Shown here: positions 32,232 to 41,646 of the stretch, piece after piece | Position numbering within the stretch: the first letter of the stretch is position 1 | How the letters are laid out: each line of letters begins with the position of its first letter | Origin: Desulfobacterium sp. | GTDB taxonomy: Bacteria > Desulfobacterota > Desulfobacteria > Desulfobacterales > Desulfobacteraceae | Assembly: GCA_016342325.1 (NCBI GenBank) | Contig: JAEINR010000032.1 | Coordinates: forward strand, 1-54,855 | Direction of reading: 5' to 3' | DNA: 54,855 nucleotides | Program-made: the position numbers and the translations under genes | The notes under the pieces: model-generated | What the model was told of the DNA's origin: nothing | Database searches by the model: none | The model's input: only the letters and a program-made list of their open reading frames with translations

Positions 32232-34391
32232 TTAATTCCAATCAACATAACCTGTTCTGTCGCCATCCATCCCGGTCCCGCCCCATTGGCCTGTGTCTTC
32301 GATTGGTTCGATTCTGATACTGTTGATAATGACCCCCATAAACCATTCATACCTCCATTGCTGGGTGATACCGGTAAACCATGCGGACAATTCTTCCCTA
32401 CATTCTTCCACCCACCAGCCATCAAAATGATTTTCGATAAAACCAATAGTCTCTTCAACTTTTTGGCCGTATGCAGCAATGGAATATTCCTGATACCAAA
32501 GATACTCTTCAACGAGTGCATGGGCAGACCAGACATGGGTCACTCTGGCGTCTAAGGAATCCTCCAGCGTTTCATGGTTGTCCCAAAGTAGGGGTTCAAG
32601 CAGGGCCAGGATTTCATTGATGTTTTCCCCAGTGTCGGTTCGCACCTTTGCCCCATATATATGGTAAGTATCGGAAAGCTCCTCCACCCATTTATCAATG
32701 CTGTCATCTGTAACACCTAATACCTCTGCGATATCCCCAGCCCAGGCAAACAATAGCTCGTCAGAAACCTTCATGATTTCTTTCAGAAAAAGATACTGCC
32801 AAGGGATTTCATCTTTGACGTAGAGTCTCTCGTCAATTCCCTTGTGGCCACGTTTGGTAATTGTCAAATCAACCATGGTTGCTAAGGTGTCATATGCGAA
32901 AGTTGCCCAGGAATTGTCAGAAACATCGACAAACACGATCTCTTCATTTACCATTCGGTCCCAAAACCGATGAACAAACGGAATGATTCCGAGAATCTCA
33001 TAGAGGGTGTCCTTATAGATCAAGTTGTGCCGCAAATGCCCAGGTAGATAATCTTCAGGGGGCTTTGTCCATGGTTTTATCTGAATCCCCCACTCAGTGT
33101 TATCTACTGCTGCGGTTGACCAGACATCAGATTCTTTCCCAATGGGCAACACTTCATTGTTGTCAAAAGCTAAAGATCGAGTTTCCCACCCTCCGCTTTT
33201 ATTTACAGGCATGATGGAGGATTCGTCTTCTGGTACTTCAACAAGGCCACTCCCCCTTTTTCTACTTATCTTTATATTCGCATGCGTCCCGATGTCGGAA
33301 ACAGCACGATTCATCACCGTGGCAACGCAGCCATGTATTTTCGGTTTTGCGCCAGCATAATTCGGATGTGTGAGGCCAAAGAGTTGAACTCCATCCTCAT
33401 TTAATCGCAGATACTTATCCCTTGGGTCTATCCAGGGGATAAAACCTGGTTCCTGTTCAGGATCAGGAAGAGGATTAGGCAAGCGGTCAACCGTGTTAAC
33501 CTTGTCAGCTTCGACCCCGTAATGCCTGGAACCAGTAAAGTTAAAAGATTCCCCGTTGTTGATACTGCCCTGGATGACAGGGGTCATTCTTTTGATCCGA
33601 ACATCACCCAAAAAAGTATTATTGACGGGACCTTCATCGTTACATATATAGACATCGTCAAGTTGAACAATGTCCTGATCGGGATAATCTATTGCTTCAC
33701 ATTCAAGGGAAACCATATTGACGTAATGGCTATTGTCGTCTCCATGGATAGCTGTTAAAATATTTTCTCTTCGAACCTTATTCTCCCTGGTTCCTATTCT
33801 GTTTTCAACCCAAGCGAATTTATCTGCATCGTTTGGGGTGTTTCCATTAAGGGTCATCCCTACCTGATAATAAACAAAATCCCCCCCTAATGGGTTTTGG
33901 AGGGTATCAATAACCGACACCTGATTAGGGATTCGACTATCCGGGAACTCCCAAGTGCAAAAAACAGATGTGGTGTGGAATGCAAGTCTGCATTCAGCCA
34001 CCAAAAAGGAAGGCCCAAAATTAAAGCCAGGCTCATCCTTATATGGTAAGTTTCGAGTAAAAAATTTAATCCGAAATCCTGCCAAGTGAGAACGAGAATT
34101 ATTATATGCAGAGTTTAATCCAGCAGAGCGCAAGGCAAACCCAACAAAAACTGTGCGAGATTTTTTTATAGGGGTTGCCATTCCCCAACTGTTTGTCCTG
34201 GCGATCTGTAAAGCCCTACCCCCCTTTCTGGCTACACATTGAGGGGGGTCTTTTGTCTCATCAACACCAGAAACTATTTTGATATACTCATCGTCCCATG
34301 AGGGAGGATTGTCAAGACCCGTGGTATATCCCCACTTCCGTTTAAGGTCAGTATTGTCAAAAGTTTCAAAACCATCCGCAAATAAGAGCAT
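32232..34391 (-). CDS. Tail protein with concanavalin-like N-terminal domain, paralogue of the preceding
   Basis: 719 residues, ATG 34391, AGAGGT upstream. Starts DGFETFDNTDLKRKWGY and has QLDDVYICNDEGPVNNTFLGDVRI, the signature shared with the 538-residue protein (DDSLYICNEA...FLGPYDI). Middle part is beta-rich; the last about 230 residues are helical Trp-rich modules (SIDKWVEELSDTYHIYG, ALLEPLLWDNHETL, YEWFMGVIINSI). Probably part of the same host-contact apparatus. The base composition of this and the next gene looks more A/T-rich than the packaging genes, consistent with exchange of receptor-binding genes. Confidence 0.62.
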   Translation of the reverse strand: MLLFADGFETFDNTDLKRKWGYTTGLDNPPSWDDEYIKIVSGVDETKDPPQCVARKGGRALQIARTNSWGMATPIKKSRTVFVGFALRSAGLNSAYNNSRSHLAGFRIKFFTRNLPYKDEPGFNFGPSFLVAECRLAFHTTSVFCTWEFPDSRIPNQVSVIDTLQNPLGGDFVYYQVGMTLNGNTPNDADKFAWVENRIGTRENKVRRENILTAIHGDDNSHYVNMVSLECEAIDYPDQDIVQLDDVYICNDEGPVNNTFLGDVRIKRMTPVIQGSINNGESFNFTGSRHYGVEADKVNTVDRLPNPLPDPEQEPGFIPWIDPRDKYLRLNEDGVQLFGLTHPNYAGAKPKIHGCVATVMNRAVSDIGTHANIKISRKRGSGLVEVPEDESSIMPVNKSGGWETRSLAFDNNEVLPIGKESDVWSTAAVDNTEWGIQIKPWTKPPEDYLPGHLRHNLIYKDTLYEILGIIPFVHRFWDRMVNEEIVFVDVSDNSWATFAYDTLATMVDLTITKRGHKGIDERLYVKDEIPWQYLFLKEIMKVSDELLFAWAGDIAEVLGVTDDSIDKWVEELSDTYHIYGAKVRTDTGENINEILALLEPLLWDNHETLEDSLDARVTHVWSAHALVEEYLWYQEYSIAAYGQKVEETIGFIENHFDGWWVEECREELSAWFTGITQQWRYEWFMGVIINSIRIEPIEDTGQWGGTGMDGDRTGYVDWN

Positions 34392-34407
34392 TTATGAAAC
34401 CTCTTTT

Positions 34408-35052
34408 TTATGAATCTATACTGGAATAATCCATAGAAATCTCATAACTTACTCTGAGAATTTCTCCATTTGCAACAGTCACTGGAGAACTAAGAACGTC
34501 TCTGGCTGTCATGTATCGATATTGGGTGCCAACCATCATTTCCCCATTCCAAAAAAGCCCAATTTCTGCGATAGAGATACTTGCTCCTGATAAATTCGAA
34601 AATTCTTTACTATGAGTTATTGTCCACACTTTTTCTGTGTCATTATATTTGTAGGATGGATCTATTACACCCCCATGGTTCAACTGATCTACAGATACCC
34701 CATTGGGTATTCTTGCTACCAAGTCATATTGCTCAATGTCAAATGGCTCACCCCCTGTTCCTACCCTTATCCCACCAATGGCACTAGAATATCCTGAACT
34801 CGAATCCATGTAGAGGGAAGATGGTTTAGCATAGCGGATTATCTGCCCAACATCATTTCTTAAAGAGAGCTGCCCTGCTCCAAATAAGGCATCAGCCCCA
34901 TTGCAAAAGCCCATAAAAATAAACTGTAAATTCCATCCATTCCGAACCCAAGAATGGCCTTCTTCATATAGATCACTTGTTTTTTCTCCATCATTATTGA
35001 AAGTCGTAAGCCCAATGTGTAAGTCCGGCATTTTAAAACCATTCTCTTTCAT
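34408..35052 (-). CDS. Tail collar/fibre-associated protein
   Basis: 214 residues from ATG 35052, with AGGAG seven bases upstream; the frame is open to 35082. MKENGFKMPDLHIGLTTFN... then beta-strand-rich sequence (IGGIRVGTGGEPFDIEQYDLVARI, ISIAEIGLFWNGEMMVGTQYRYMTARDVL) and a final REYEISMDYSS-like strand. This layout (a TITHS..F.N..G..I.IaEiGLfw pattern) is common to phage fibre-attached proteins. A/T-rich compared with the head genes. Exact role unknown. Confidence 0.55.
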   Translation of the reverse strand: MKENGFKMPDLHIGLTTFNNDGEKTSDLYEEGHSWVRNGWNLQFIFMGFCNGADALFGAGQLSLRNDVGQIIRYAKPSSLYMDSSSGYSSAIGGIRVGTGGEPFDIEQYDLVARIPNGVSVDQLNHGGVIDPSYKYNDTEKVWTITHSKEFSNLSGASISIAEIGLFWNGEMMVGTQYRYMTARDVLSSPVTVANGEILRVSYEISMDYSSIDS

Positions 35053-35120
35053 TTTTTTGCTCCTATATTTTTTCATTCGCATTTGAAATGTTAGGCAACG
35101 GCTTGATTGGCAATGCCTGC

Positions 35121-35327
35121 TTAATTATTATTTATTACCGGTGGCTTCATTAAAGAGACAGACGTTTCAGGCAATGGATTAATAGATATAGTCTGATTGA
35201 CCGTTACAACAGTGGGTTTTATTATGGAAAAAGAAATGTCAGGCATTGTGTTGATTGACAACGATTGTGTTCCATCCCAAGCCCCACCACATTTTCTCAT
35301 CATTCCTAAGATAGCAACATTAAACAT
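35121..35327 (-). CDS. Small hypothetical protein
   Basis: 68 residues from ATG 35327, AAAGGGG eight bases upstream, 12 bp after the fibre stop. MFNVAILGMMRKCGGAWDG is followed by two similar blocks, SLSINTMPDISFSIIKPTVV and TISINPLPETSVSLMKPPVI. The duplicated block is about 24 residues. No family recognised; lies in the fibre cluster. Confidence 0.5.
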   Translation of the reverse strand: MFNVAILGMMRKCGGAWDGTQSLSINTMPDISFSIIKPTVVTVNQTISINPLPETSVSLMKPPVINNN

Positions 35328-35339
35328 CAACGCACCCCT

Positions 35340-36377
35340 TTATGCCTTTCCCCAAGAATTTACACCGGATACCGCTATCCATTTCCAAGCGTTTTCACCG
35401 GTTTGAATAGTCCATAATGTAATGAAATCCCCTATGACCGGAGTTGCAATGTGTATCTGTGAACCAGCAGGCAATGCTACACCATCCAGAATCCCTACAT
35501 CATCAACTCCAATCTTTATGGCAAATGATGTACCTATGATGCTGATTTGAATAATTGTGGCCATAAGAGGGCCTGGCGTAGGAAGCGTCAATACCGAATC
35601 TACCGTTTGCCCATAATTACTGATAATTGTATTGCAAACCTCTTTTTCAGTAAGGGTTGCAGTTTCCGGTTTTGTAACGTGGGTGAGGATATCTTGAGCC
35701 GTGGCCCCCCCTGAATCATTTCCCACCCACATCTTGCCTTTAGGCAGATTCCCAGGATCTCCGGTTTCACCCTTCTCTCCTTTGAGATCAACATAGGAGT
35801 ATTCTGCATTATCCGAAGTCTTGACCCCCAGCCTGGTCCCATCCCAGGCATACTCAAAATTTGCGCCTCTCAGGTCGGTATAGGCAAACTCCGCATCAGA
35901 GTCCCTCTTTATCCCCAAACGGTATCCATCCCAGCGGAATTGAACCCCCAGGCCCACTTCTTGATATGTTTCTTCGTCGGAGGTTTTAATTTTAAGGGTG
36001 GTTCCTTCCCAGACGTATTCGAAATTCGCCCCCCGAAGATCCGTAAACGTGTAATCCTCATCAGTGCCTCTCTTGACCCCCAGCTTGGTTCCGTTCCAGG
36101 AAAAATACATCCCAAGGTCAACACCGGTGAACACCTCATCATCGCTGTGCTTCACCTGTAGACGAGTTCCAACCCACTGAAACTGGAAATCGTACCCCCT
36201 GGGCCCCCTGAGAGCCCAGGGCAGTTCAGACCATTTGTGGATCCCATTCCCCATCTTCATGAGTTGTGTGTCCGGATCATCAGTAAGAAGGAGTCCAAGC
36301 TCCGCCTCAAAGAGGACAGGGTCGGAATCGGCCCATTCTTTAGCTGTGCCTTTTCTGAATTGAATAGGTATCGACAT
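35340..36377 (-). CDS. Tail fibre with four repeated beta modules and a collagen-like link
   Basis: 345 residues, ATG 36377, GGAGG upstream. N-terminus (IQFRKGTAKEWADSDPVLFEAELGLLLTDD...MGNGIHKWSELPW) is the widespread phage fibre attachment module. Then GPRG and four about 30-residue repeats (FQFQWVGTRLQVKHSDDEVFTGVDLG type; FEYVWEGTTLKIKTSDEET; FEYAWDGTRLGVKTSDNAE), a short collagen-like GEKGETGDPGN, and a C-terminal beta domain. Alternating short and long repeats give a fibre shaft. The number of repeats is likely to vary between relatives. Confidence 0.75.
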   Translation of the reverse strand: MSIPIQFRKGTAKEWADSDPVLFEAELGLLLTDDPDTQLMKMGNGIHKWSELPWALRGPRGYDFQFQWVGTRLQVKHSDDEVFTGVDLGMYFSWNGTKLGVKRGTDEDYTFTDLRGANFEYVWEGTTLKIKTSDEETYQEVGLGVQFRWDGYRLGIKRDSDAEFAYTDLRGANFEYAWDGTRLGVKTSDNAEYSYVDLKGEKGETGDPGNLPKGKMWVGNDSGGATAQDILTHVTKPETATLTEKEVCNTIISNYGQTVDSVLTLPTPGPLMATIIQISIIGTSFAIKIGVDDVGILDGVALPAGSQIHIATPVIGDFITLWTIQTGENAWKWIAVSGVNSWGKA

Positions 36378-36574
36378 TATGGCCGTCCTCCATCGAGTGG
36401 TTTTATATTCGTGAAATTGTCAGCAGGCCGCCCACCGTCCAGGGTTAAATAGTCCTGGAACGCCTGGTAAAGGGAAGACCCAAAACCGGCATCAACCTCG
36501 ATGAAATCCACCTGTTGATGTTCAACCTCCAGCAATTCAACATCTACGTCCGGGCTGAAAGGGATCTGCTTCAT
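36377..36574 (-). CDS. Small fibre-cluster protein with LDGGRP repeats
   Basis: 65 residues, ATG 36574. C-terminus reads YLTLDGGRPADNFTNIKPLDGGRP, a duplicated LDGGRP; such short DGG repeats occur in small phage proteins next to fibres. The stop overlaps the fibre's ATG and the start overlaps the upstream gene by four bases. Unknown function. Confidence 0.55.
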   Translation of the reverse strand: MKQIPFSPDVDVELLEVEHQQVDFIEVDAGFGSSLYQAFQDYLTLDGGRPADNFTNIKPLDGGRP

Positions 36575-36933
36575 CGGGTGACCTCTTTTGAGATGGCCAC
36601 GGTCCCCTGCATGAGCCGGTAAACGTCCCCGGCCGCATCGACCAGTTCCAGGTCATAAACCCCCTTGGCCGCTGTAATCGCTGCCGTGGCCGTAGCAGGG
36701 ACATAAAGGGCCAATGTGGTCTTATCTGTGACAACAGTAATGGTGATGCCCCCGTTCTCTGTCGTAAGGTCCAGAATGGCGGCATCATCCTTCAATTTTC
36801 CTCTGACCTGCATCCGGGCCTTGTAACCGGTCAAGTCGATAGGATCTTCGGTGCCCTTTTCAACCATCTCCCAGGCTTTCTTGAAAGAAGATCCTTGGTA
36901 AATGGTCAGGTCAATTTGCTGTGGTTTAAACAT
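36571..36933 (-). CDS. Ig-like/BppU-like phage structural protein
   Basis: 120 residues from ATG 36933, with GGAG 11 bases upstream; a TTG two codons earlier is possible. DLTIYQGSSFKKAWEMVE...IDLTGYKARMQVRGKL...AAKGVYDLELVDAAGDVYRLMQGTVAISKEVTR is the recognisable one-domain beta-sandwich found in many phages beside fibre or baseplate genes, similar to the N-terminus of BppU. Likely an adaptor that holds fibres. Confidence 0.65.
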   Translation of the reverse strand: MFKPQQIDLTIYQGSSFKKAWEMVEKGTEDPIDLTGYKARMQVRGKLKDDAAILDLTTENGGITITVVTDKTTLALYVPATATAAITAAKGVYDLELVDAAGDVYRLMQGTVAISKEVTR

Positions 36934-36935
36934 TG

Positions 36936-39107
36936 TCAAATAATCTCCATGTCAAGAAATATGGGAGCGAATTTTGATTCCGCAGGCTCCACGACTTTTT
37001 CAATCAGTTCTTGAATAGACTTCTCAAACTCCGGGGTTCTCTCCTGGTCCACGGGGTTGCGCCTCTGTTGTCCTTCTTGGAGATCCGCGTAAAGTTCAGC
37101 GGCCCCCATGATCTCGATTTCATTCCGGCTCAATCGGAGAGATTCGGTTTTTTTCTTGCTTTCAGACCAAAGAAAAATTCTGTCCGACACCAGGGATTCA
37201 ATATCCTCCGACGTCAAGGTGTCAAAATGCTTGAGATCACCATCGGGCATGTTGGCATACGCCACCGGGTCCTCTCCGTTTTCGGAAGGGATACAATGGT
37301 AAGGGTCAACCCCTACCATCTGCATCACGAATTTATCCTCCAGTTTGGACCAAAGAGTGATGGCTGTTCGTTGGTTTACGTACAATTGGCAGCCAACAGT
37401 TCGACTGTGTTTACATGTCATCTTGAACTCTTGCAGCAGTGGTTTATCCTGCCGGGCAGACATCATGGCACTGCCCATTTGCATACTGTACAAATACCAG
37501 ACACACGCCTTCCAGTTGGGTGATTGGAACCACATGCTCCCCAAGGGGGTGTCAACATAAACGGCCTCACAACCCCACTTCTGAGCCTGGGAATGGAACC
37601 ACCATGTCGTATCGACACCAAAGGATCCGACCAAGATACCAAAGGTGTTCATCCAATTGTCGTGTCTGTACCAAACGTCAATGTTATCCAATCTGAAGTT
37701 TATTGCGGAAAGGTGAGACGGTTCTTTCTCTTTGTCTTCAGGGATAGGAAGAGTGCGTAACAATAAGCTGCCTTTCATTGCCGGGTGTTGAGTTCTGTGG
37801 AAACATCCCTCGTTAACCCGTTTCAGGCCGCCATAGCTCCATATGCTATTTTCTCCACCTTTACCGGCAAGGGTGATCATCCCAGCAATACCCACCGAAA
37901 TATCCCCAAGTATGGCACCCCCGGCCATCCCCCCGGGTAAAGCTCCACCAATTGCAGCCTTGTCTGCTACGGATATCCAGTTTTCTATCAAACCTGGGAT
38001 AGGGATGTTCGGCGGAAAATCTTCCATCCTGATAAATTTCCACATGGCATCGCAGTAAGAGACGATCATGCCGTCATAGGAGTTGACAGCACACACCCAT
38101 ATCTCGTTTTCACCAAAAGCTGTTTGGATATGCCGGGAATCTGCCGGTTTAAGAGCATGCCCGTCTGTCCCTATGGCATTGGCCTTGTTTAAATCCTTTG
38201 CTCCCTTAACAGGGTATGAGCGATGATCCTGACCAAAGGCAGGGCTTCTGCTATCCCATTTGCTAATCTTTGATTCATGGGACTCCAAAATATCCATGGT
38301 ATCCTGGTAAGTTCCAAGGGCGGCCCCTTCATCATCGAGCATTATGGCAAAGCTCATATCTTCAAACAGGTTGTTGACCGGATTCCCTTCAACATTGTAA
38401 CTGGTCCACCAATCCTTTGGGGCTTCGTTGCCACGGATTTTGTCGCCCATCCCGTCATCCGTCCAGTTAGGGACGAACCCGGCAATCTCCATGTCATCAT
38501 CCTCATTGCCCTGGGGAAAGGATTCAAACATCGTCACCCCTCGAAGCTCCGTGTGCAGCAAAAACGGTTTGACCTTGACTACCGGGCACGGGAATTCAAG
38601 CAAGGATTTTGGGTTATCCGGATCCGGTATTTTTGCAGGGCCCTTGGCTGCAACATCGTACATTGTGCAGAACTCCCCCGGGTTGGCTGCAAGGTCTTCC
38701 AGGTCAAGGGGAGGTAATTCTTTCAAGCTGCAGCGCACCATGACGATGTTGTAGGTGCATTTGATCGGTCCCTCCTTGTGCCCGATAACAACCACATTAT
38801 CGATCTGCCGTTGTTCCCCGACCCGGGGAGTGGTGATCTCGCAAAAGAGCACCACCTTATCCCCTTTGACAAAACCCTTGGCACCATCAATGATGGCCCC
38901 GTTCTCCCGCTCCAAGGACAACGGGTTGCAGTGGTAGAAGATGGGGGCATGATTCCAGGTATAAGCGTACCCGTCCACCAGGACATCAGCCGTATCCCAA
39001 TCCTTTGCCGGAATATCATCCTTTTCAGGAAAAACCCGGACGATTGATCCAGTCAGATAGACATGACGTTGGATGTCGCCCAGGTCGTGGTGGTCAATGG
39101 TTGGCAT
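36936..39107 (-). CDS. Large tail protein of unknown family
   Basis: 723 residues, ATG 39107. Beta-rich first third with many short turns (VLFCEITTPRVGEQRQIDNVVVIG), a Gly-rich hydrophobic centre near residue 395-425 (AAIGGALPGGMAGGAILGDISVGIAGMITLAG) that could insert in a membrane, a Trp- and Cys-containing region (TTWWFHSQAQKWGCEAVY, NWKACVWYLYSMQ), and a helical C-terminus. No catalytic motif recognised. Adjacent to hub genes; candidate tail-tube or penetration protein. The Gly-rich hydrophobic stretch would suit a role in crossing the envelope, which is inference. Confidence 0.6.
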   Translation of the reverse strand: MPTIDHHDLGDIQRHVYLTGSIVRVFPEKDDIPAKDWDTADVLVDGYAYTWNHAPIFYHCNPLSLERENGAIIDGAKGFVKGDKVVLFCEITTPRVGEQRQIDNVVVIGHKEGPIKCTYNIVMVRCSLKELPPLDLEDLAANPGEFCTMYDVAAKGPAKIPDPDNPKSLLEFPCPVVKVKPFLLHTELRGVTMFESFPQGNEDDDMEIAGFVPNWTDDGMGDKIRGNEAPKDWWTSYNVEGNPVNNLFEDMSFAIMLDDEGAALGTYQDTMDILESHESKISKWDSRSPAFGQDHRSYPVKGAKDLNKANAIGTDGHALKPADSRHIQTAFGENEIWVCAVNSYDGMIVSYCDAMWKFIRMEDFPPNIPIPGLIENWISVADKAAIGGALPGGMAGGAILGDISVGIAGMITLAGKGGENSIWSYGGLKRVNEGCFHRTQHPAMKGSLLLRTLPIPEDKEKEPSHLSAINFRLDNIDVWYRHDNWMNTFGILVGSFGVDTTWWFHSQAQKWGCEAVYVDTPLGSMWFQSPNWKACVWYLYSMQMGSAMMSARQDKPLLQEFKMTCKHSRTVGCQLYVNQRTAITLWSKLEDKFVMQMVGVDPYHCIPSENGEDPVAYANMPDGDLKHFDTLTSEDIESLVSDRIFLWSESKKKTESLRLSRNEIEIMGAAELYADLQEGQQRRNPVDQERTPEFEKSIQELIEKVVEPAESKFAPIFLDMEII

Positions 39108-39120
39108 TGAACCGTGGTCC

Positions 39121-39720
39121 TTATGAGGTTGTGGTGGTGATCTGATAGGTCACGTAAATCTCATCATCCGCAATGACCGCCCTGGGCGTACCAAACCGTT
39201 TGGCACACATCAGGGTCCCGCTTGAATCGGTCTTGGCCTGCTTGTTGGTCAGGAACGCACCATAAACCGTGATGGAGGAGTTCATGATAAAATGGGCCTT
39301 GGCGTTTACGTTCGAGATGACCGCCGTGGTCGTATCTTCCGTGGTGTATGCCGGTCGGTTGGTGAGCGGGTTGTCATAGTCGGCATCCTGGCACTCACCG
39401 AAAGCATTACCGCTCCCCAACTTCGTGGCCGTATCTGCCAGGGAAGGGGTGACATTGTTCTTGAAAATGCCGACATACCAAACATGGGCCGCCGCCTTGG
39501 CAATGTCATGGAACATGGTGTTCAGCATGAAAGCCATGCCCTCGGTGGTGAACGTGTTCTTTCCGACCTGCCGGTGGAGAAGTTCACCGCCCCTCATATG
39601 ATCCGTGGTGACCATGCCTTCAAAGGCAACCCCATCCTTGTGGTGTCTAAGGGCATGAGCGATTTCAACATCCGCTGCGAGCTGTGCCCCGAAATCTGTG
39701 CCGATAATCAAATTTTCCAT
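39121..39720 (-). CDS. Conserved phage structural protein (tail/collar)
   Basis: 199 residues, ATG 39720, AGGAG upstream. Contains TEGMAFMLNTMFHDIAKAAAHVWYVGIFKNNVTPSLADTA, RPAYTTEDTTTAVISNVNAKAHFIMNSSITVYGAFLTN and GTLMCAKRFGTPRAVI, a pattern seen in proteins of several tailed phages near head-tail genes. Exact role not known to me. Confidence 0.6.
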   Translation of the reverse strand: MENLIIGTDFGAQLAADVEIAHALRHHKDGVAFEGMVTTDHMRGGELLHRQVGKNTFTTEGMAFMLNTMFHDIAKAAAHVWYVGIFKNNVTPSLADTATKLGSGNAFGECQDADYDNPLTNRPAYTTEDTTTAVISNVNAKAHFIMNSSITVYGAFLTNKQAKTDSSGTLMCAKRFGTPRAVIADDEIYVTYQITTTTS

Positions 39721-39741
39721 CTTCGTACTCCTAATATTGTG

Positions 39742-40956
39742 TTAAATAACCGTTCCTTTTCGTATAACTTCGCAGGCAGCGTCATCACCCATCGCAATGT
39801 TTTGATCGCCGCCATTCTGCTGATATGAAAACATCATCCGGGTTTGTCCATCCTTCACCCGGTATATGGCCGCCCCTGGGTCCTGCTGCGGATCCACTTG
39901 AATCTTTTCCTTGACGACATTGACCACCTGGCCATCAGCTGACCCGGCGTACACTCCACCCTTGCCGATCCAGACCGGCACGTTGGCCCCCAGCCGCCCC
40001 AGGTTGTTGGCATAACAAAGGGTCCCCGGGACCACCCCTGGCGCCACGGATCGCTGGACCATTTCCACCGGGGTCGTACCGGCAAAGAAAAACGTTTCAT
40101 CCTTGCAGCCGACATAGAGACCACCGGTGGTCTTGGCGATCATCCCCACGGGATTTCCCAGGTCAAAAAATCCATCGACCAGCCGGAAAAGCTCGGGCTG
40201 ATAAGGCTCACTGTAATAGAGCCTCCCATCCCGGCCACCCCAAACCCGGCCATGCGCATACCCCATGGAGGACATGGGAAGAGGAGGAGAGGCCCACATT
40301 GTGGGGATGGGTTCGGGAGAGTCCGGCAACTCGGTAATCACGTCTCCGTTCCCGGCATAATAAAGCTGGCTGCCATTGGGATCTGTCATCCAGACTAGGC
40401 CCTGGGCCGGGAGGTTCAGGATGGAGATCCCCCCGGGATCGGTCAGGGTGATACCGACTAAAGAGCCATTCCCGGATGGACGCCCCCTGGGTCCCGGTAC
40501 CGTAAAACAAACTTGATACGTGCCAGCGGGGAGACTCCCGTCACCGGCGACCAGGATAGGAGCGTCAGGGAGAGGGACGCCCCAGGGTTCACAAGATTCG
40601 GTTGCCGGGTCATAGATTCCGGTCCAATGGGCATTGGAGATGTAGATCAGCCCGGATATCTCCAGGTAGGCCGCCGGTGCGTCCGGCTGCCCCGTTGAAA
40701 TGACGGGGTAAGTCTGGGAGCCATCCACAACTCGGTAAAGAACACCCTTGGCCATGCACAAAACCGTGCCCTTGCCATCGGTCCACATTGAGTGAGCCCC
40801 GGGCAGGTCAATCACCTTCTGATATCCTTCCCGCTTCTCTAAAGCCCCGTCAGCATCAACATGGGCGTTCAGGATTGTGGATGGCTCGTTCAGCCCTTTG
40901 GCCTTGGTGAGGACATTGTTCATGCCCTTGAAGGCATCTACCCGTGGATCTTTCAA
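39742..40956 (-). CDS. Beta-propeller tail-hub protein (P22 gp10/stabilisation-like)
   Basis: 404 residues from TTG 40956; TTG is supported by GAGGAGG ten bases upstream and by the TTGA overlap with the previous stop. The sequence is a series of four-stranded blades: NEPSTILNAHVDADGALEKREGYQKVI, SGLIYISNAHWTGIYD, GSQLYYAGNGDVITEL, GRVWGGRDGRLYYSEPYQPELF, GLYVGCKDETFFFAG, WIGKGGVYAGSADGQ. The opening and the blade texts match the stabilisation protein of podoviruses, which plugs the tail tube below the adaptor. Its place after the gp4-like gene fits. Confidence 0.75.
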   Translation of the reverse strand: MKDPRVDAFKGMNNVLTKAKGLNEPSTILNAHVDADGALEKREGYQKVIDLPGAHSMWTDGKGTVLCMAKGVLYRVVDGSQTYPVISTGQPDAPAAYLEISGLIYISNAHWTGIYDPATESCEPWGVPLPDAPILVAGDGSLPAGTYQVCFTVPGPRGRPSGNGSLVGITLTDPGGISILNLPAQGLVWMTDPNGSQLYYAGNGDVITELPDSPEPIPTMWASPPLPMSSMGYAHGRVWGGRDGRLYYSEPYQPELFRLVDGFFDLGNPVGMIAKTTGGLYVGCKDETFFFAGTTPVEMVQRSVAPGVVPGTLCYANNLGRLGANVPVWIGKGGVYAGSADGQVVNVVKEKIQVDPQQDPGAAIYRVKDGQTRMMFSYQQNGGDQNIAMGDDAACEVIRKGTVI

Positions 40957-41624
40957 TCGATGTAATCCTCCTCGTTCTCGACCTGCATGTAATCAGGATC
41001 GGAATCCTCCCCGATAAACACGCCCAGGTCATGAACGCCTTTCTGGAACTCTCGTTCCCAATACATCGTGTTCTTTTTGGGACCATCGATCCCATCTTCC
41101 AGGAGGTTAAAAATCTCTTTGCAGGCGAATCCTACAAGAAGGGGATGGTGGAATCCTTCTTGTAGGCAATCTGGTTCATCGTCCTCATCTTCCATGGGAA
41201 TGGGTGCAGCATAGTAATGGACCTCCAGGGTCTCCTCCGTAGAGGGGATATCCCGGTACAAGAGCTTCTTCCCATTCACGGCGCAAATCCGAACGCTCCC
41301 CACTTCCTTACCTGGGTTCTCTTTCAGGAATTTACGAAAAGATGAAAAGACCCGGAGCGGCTCCCCCTGGTCATTGACCACCTGAAGGAGCCCACGGTTA
41401 AAATCCGTAGGCAAATCGCACACCCCACTATCCACAACCGTTTCAACAGTTCCCTCTGTGTAGAGGTCCGGCAACGGTGGGGATACGGCATACTTGTCAG
41501 GGAGAACTACTCCAGACGCCACGGCCAAGAGTCCCCGATTCAAAATTTCCCCGACCATTTCATCGGTATAGTCCGGGTCCTGAATTGCTTCCTGCACTTT
41601 AGAGATGAGTTCCGAAAACGTCAT
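40953..41624 (-). CDS. Head-tail adaptor (P22 gp4-like)
   Basis: 223 residues, ATG 41624, GAGGT upstream. N-terminal helices FSELISKVQEAIQDPDYTDEMVGEILNRGLLAVASGVVLPD, then a beta domain (TVVDSGVCDLPTDFNRGLLQVVNDQGEPLRVFSS...YRDIPSTEETLEVHYYAAP) and helical end (HHPLLVGFACKEIFNLLEDG), matching the gp4-like adaptor family of podoviruses. It would bind the portal and receive the propeller protein. Confidence 0.7.
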   Translation of the reverse strand: MTFSELISKVQEAIQDPDYTDEMVGEILNRGLLAVASGVVLPDKYAVSPPLPDLYTEGTVETVVDSGVCDLPTDFNRGLLQVVNDQGEPLRVFSSFRKFLKENPGKEVGSVRICAVNGKKLLYRDIPSTEETLEVHYYAAPIPMEDEDDEPDCLQEGFHHPLLVGFACKEIFNLLEDGIDGPKKNTMYWEREFQKGVHDLGVFIGEDSDPDYMQVENEEDYID

Positions 41625-41646
41625 TCATACCTCGCAGAATTAAGGG

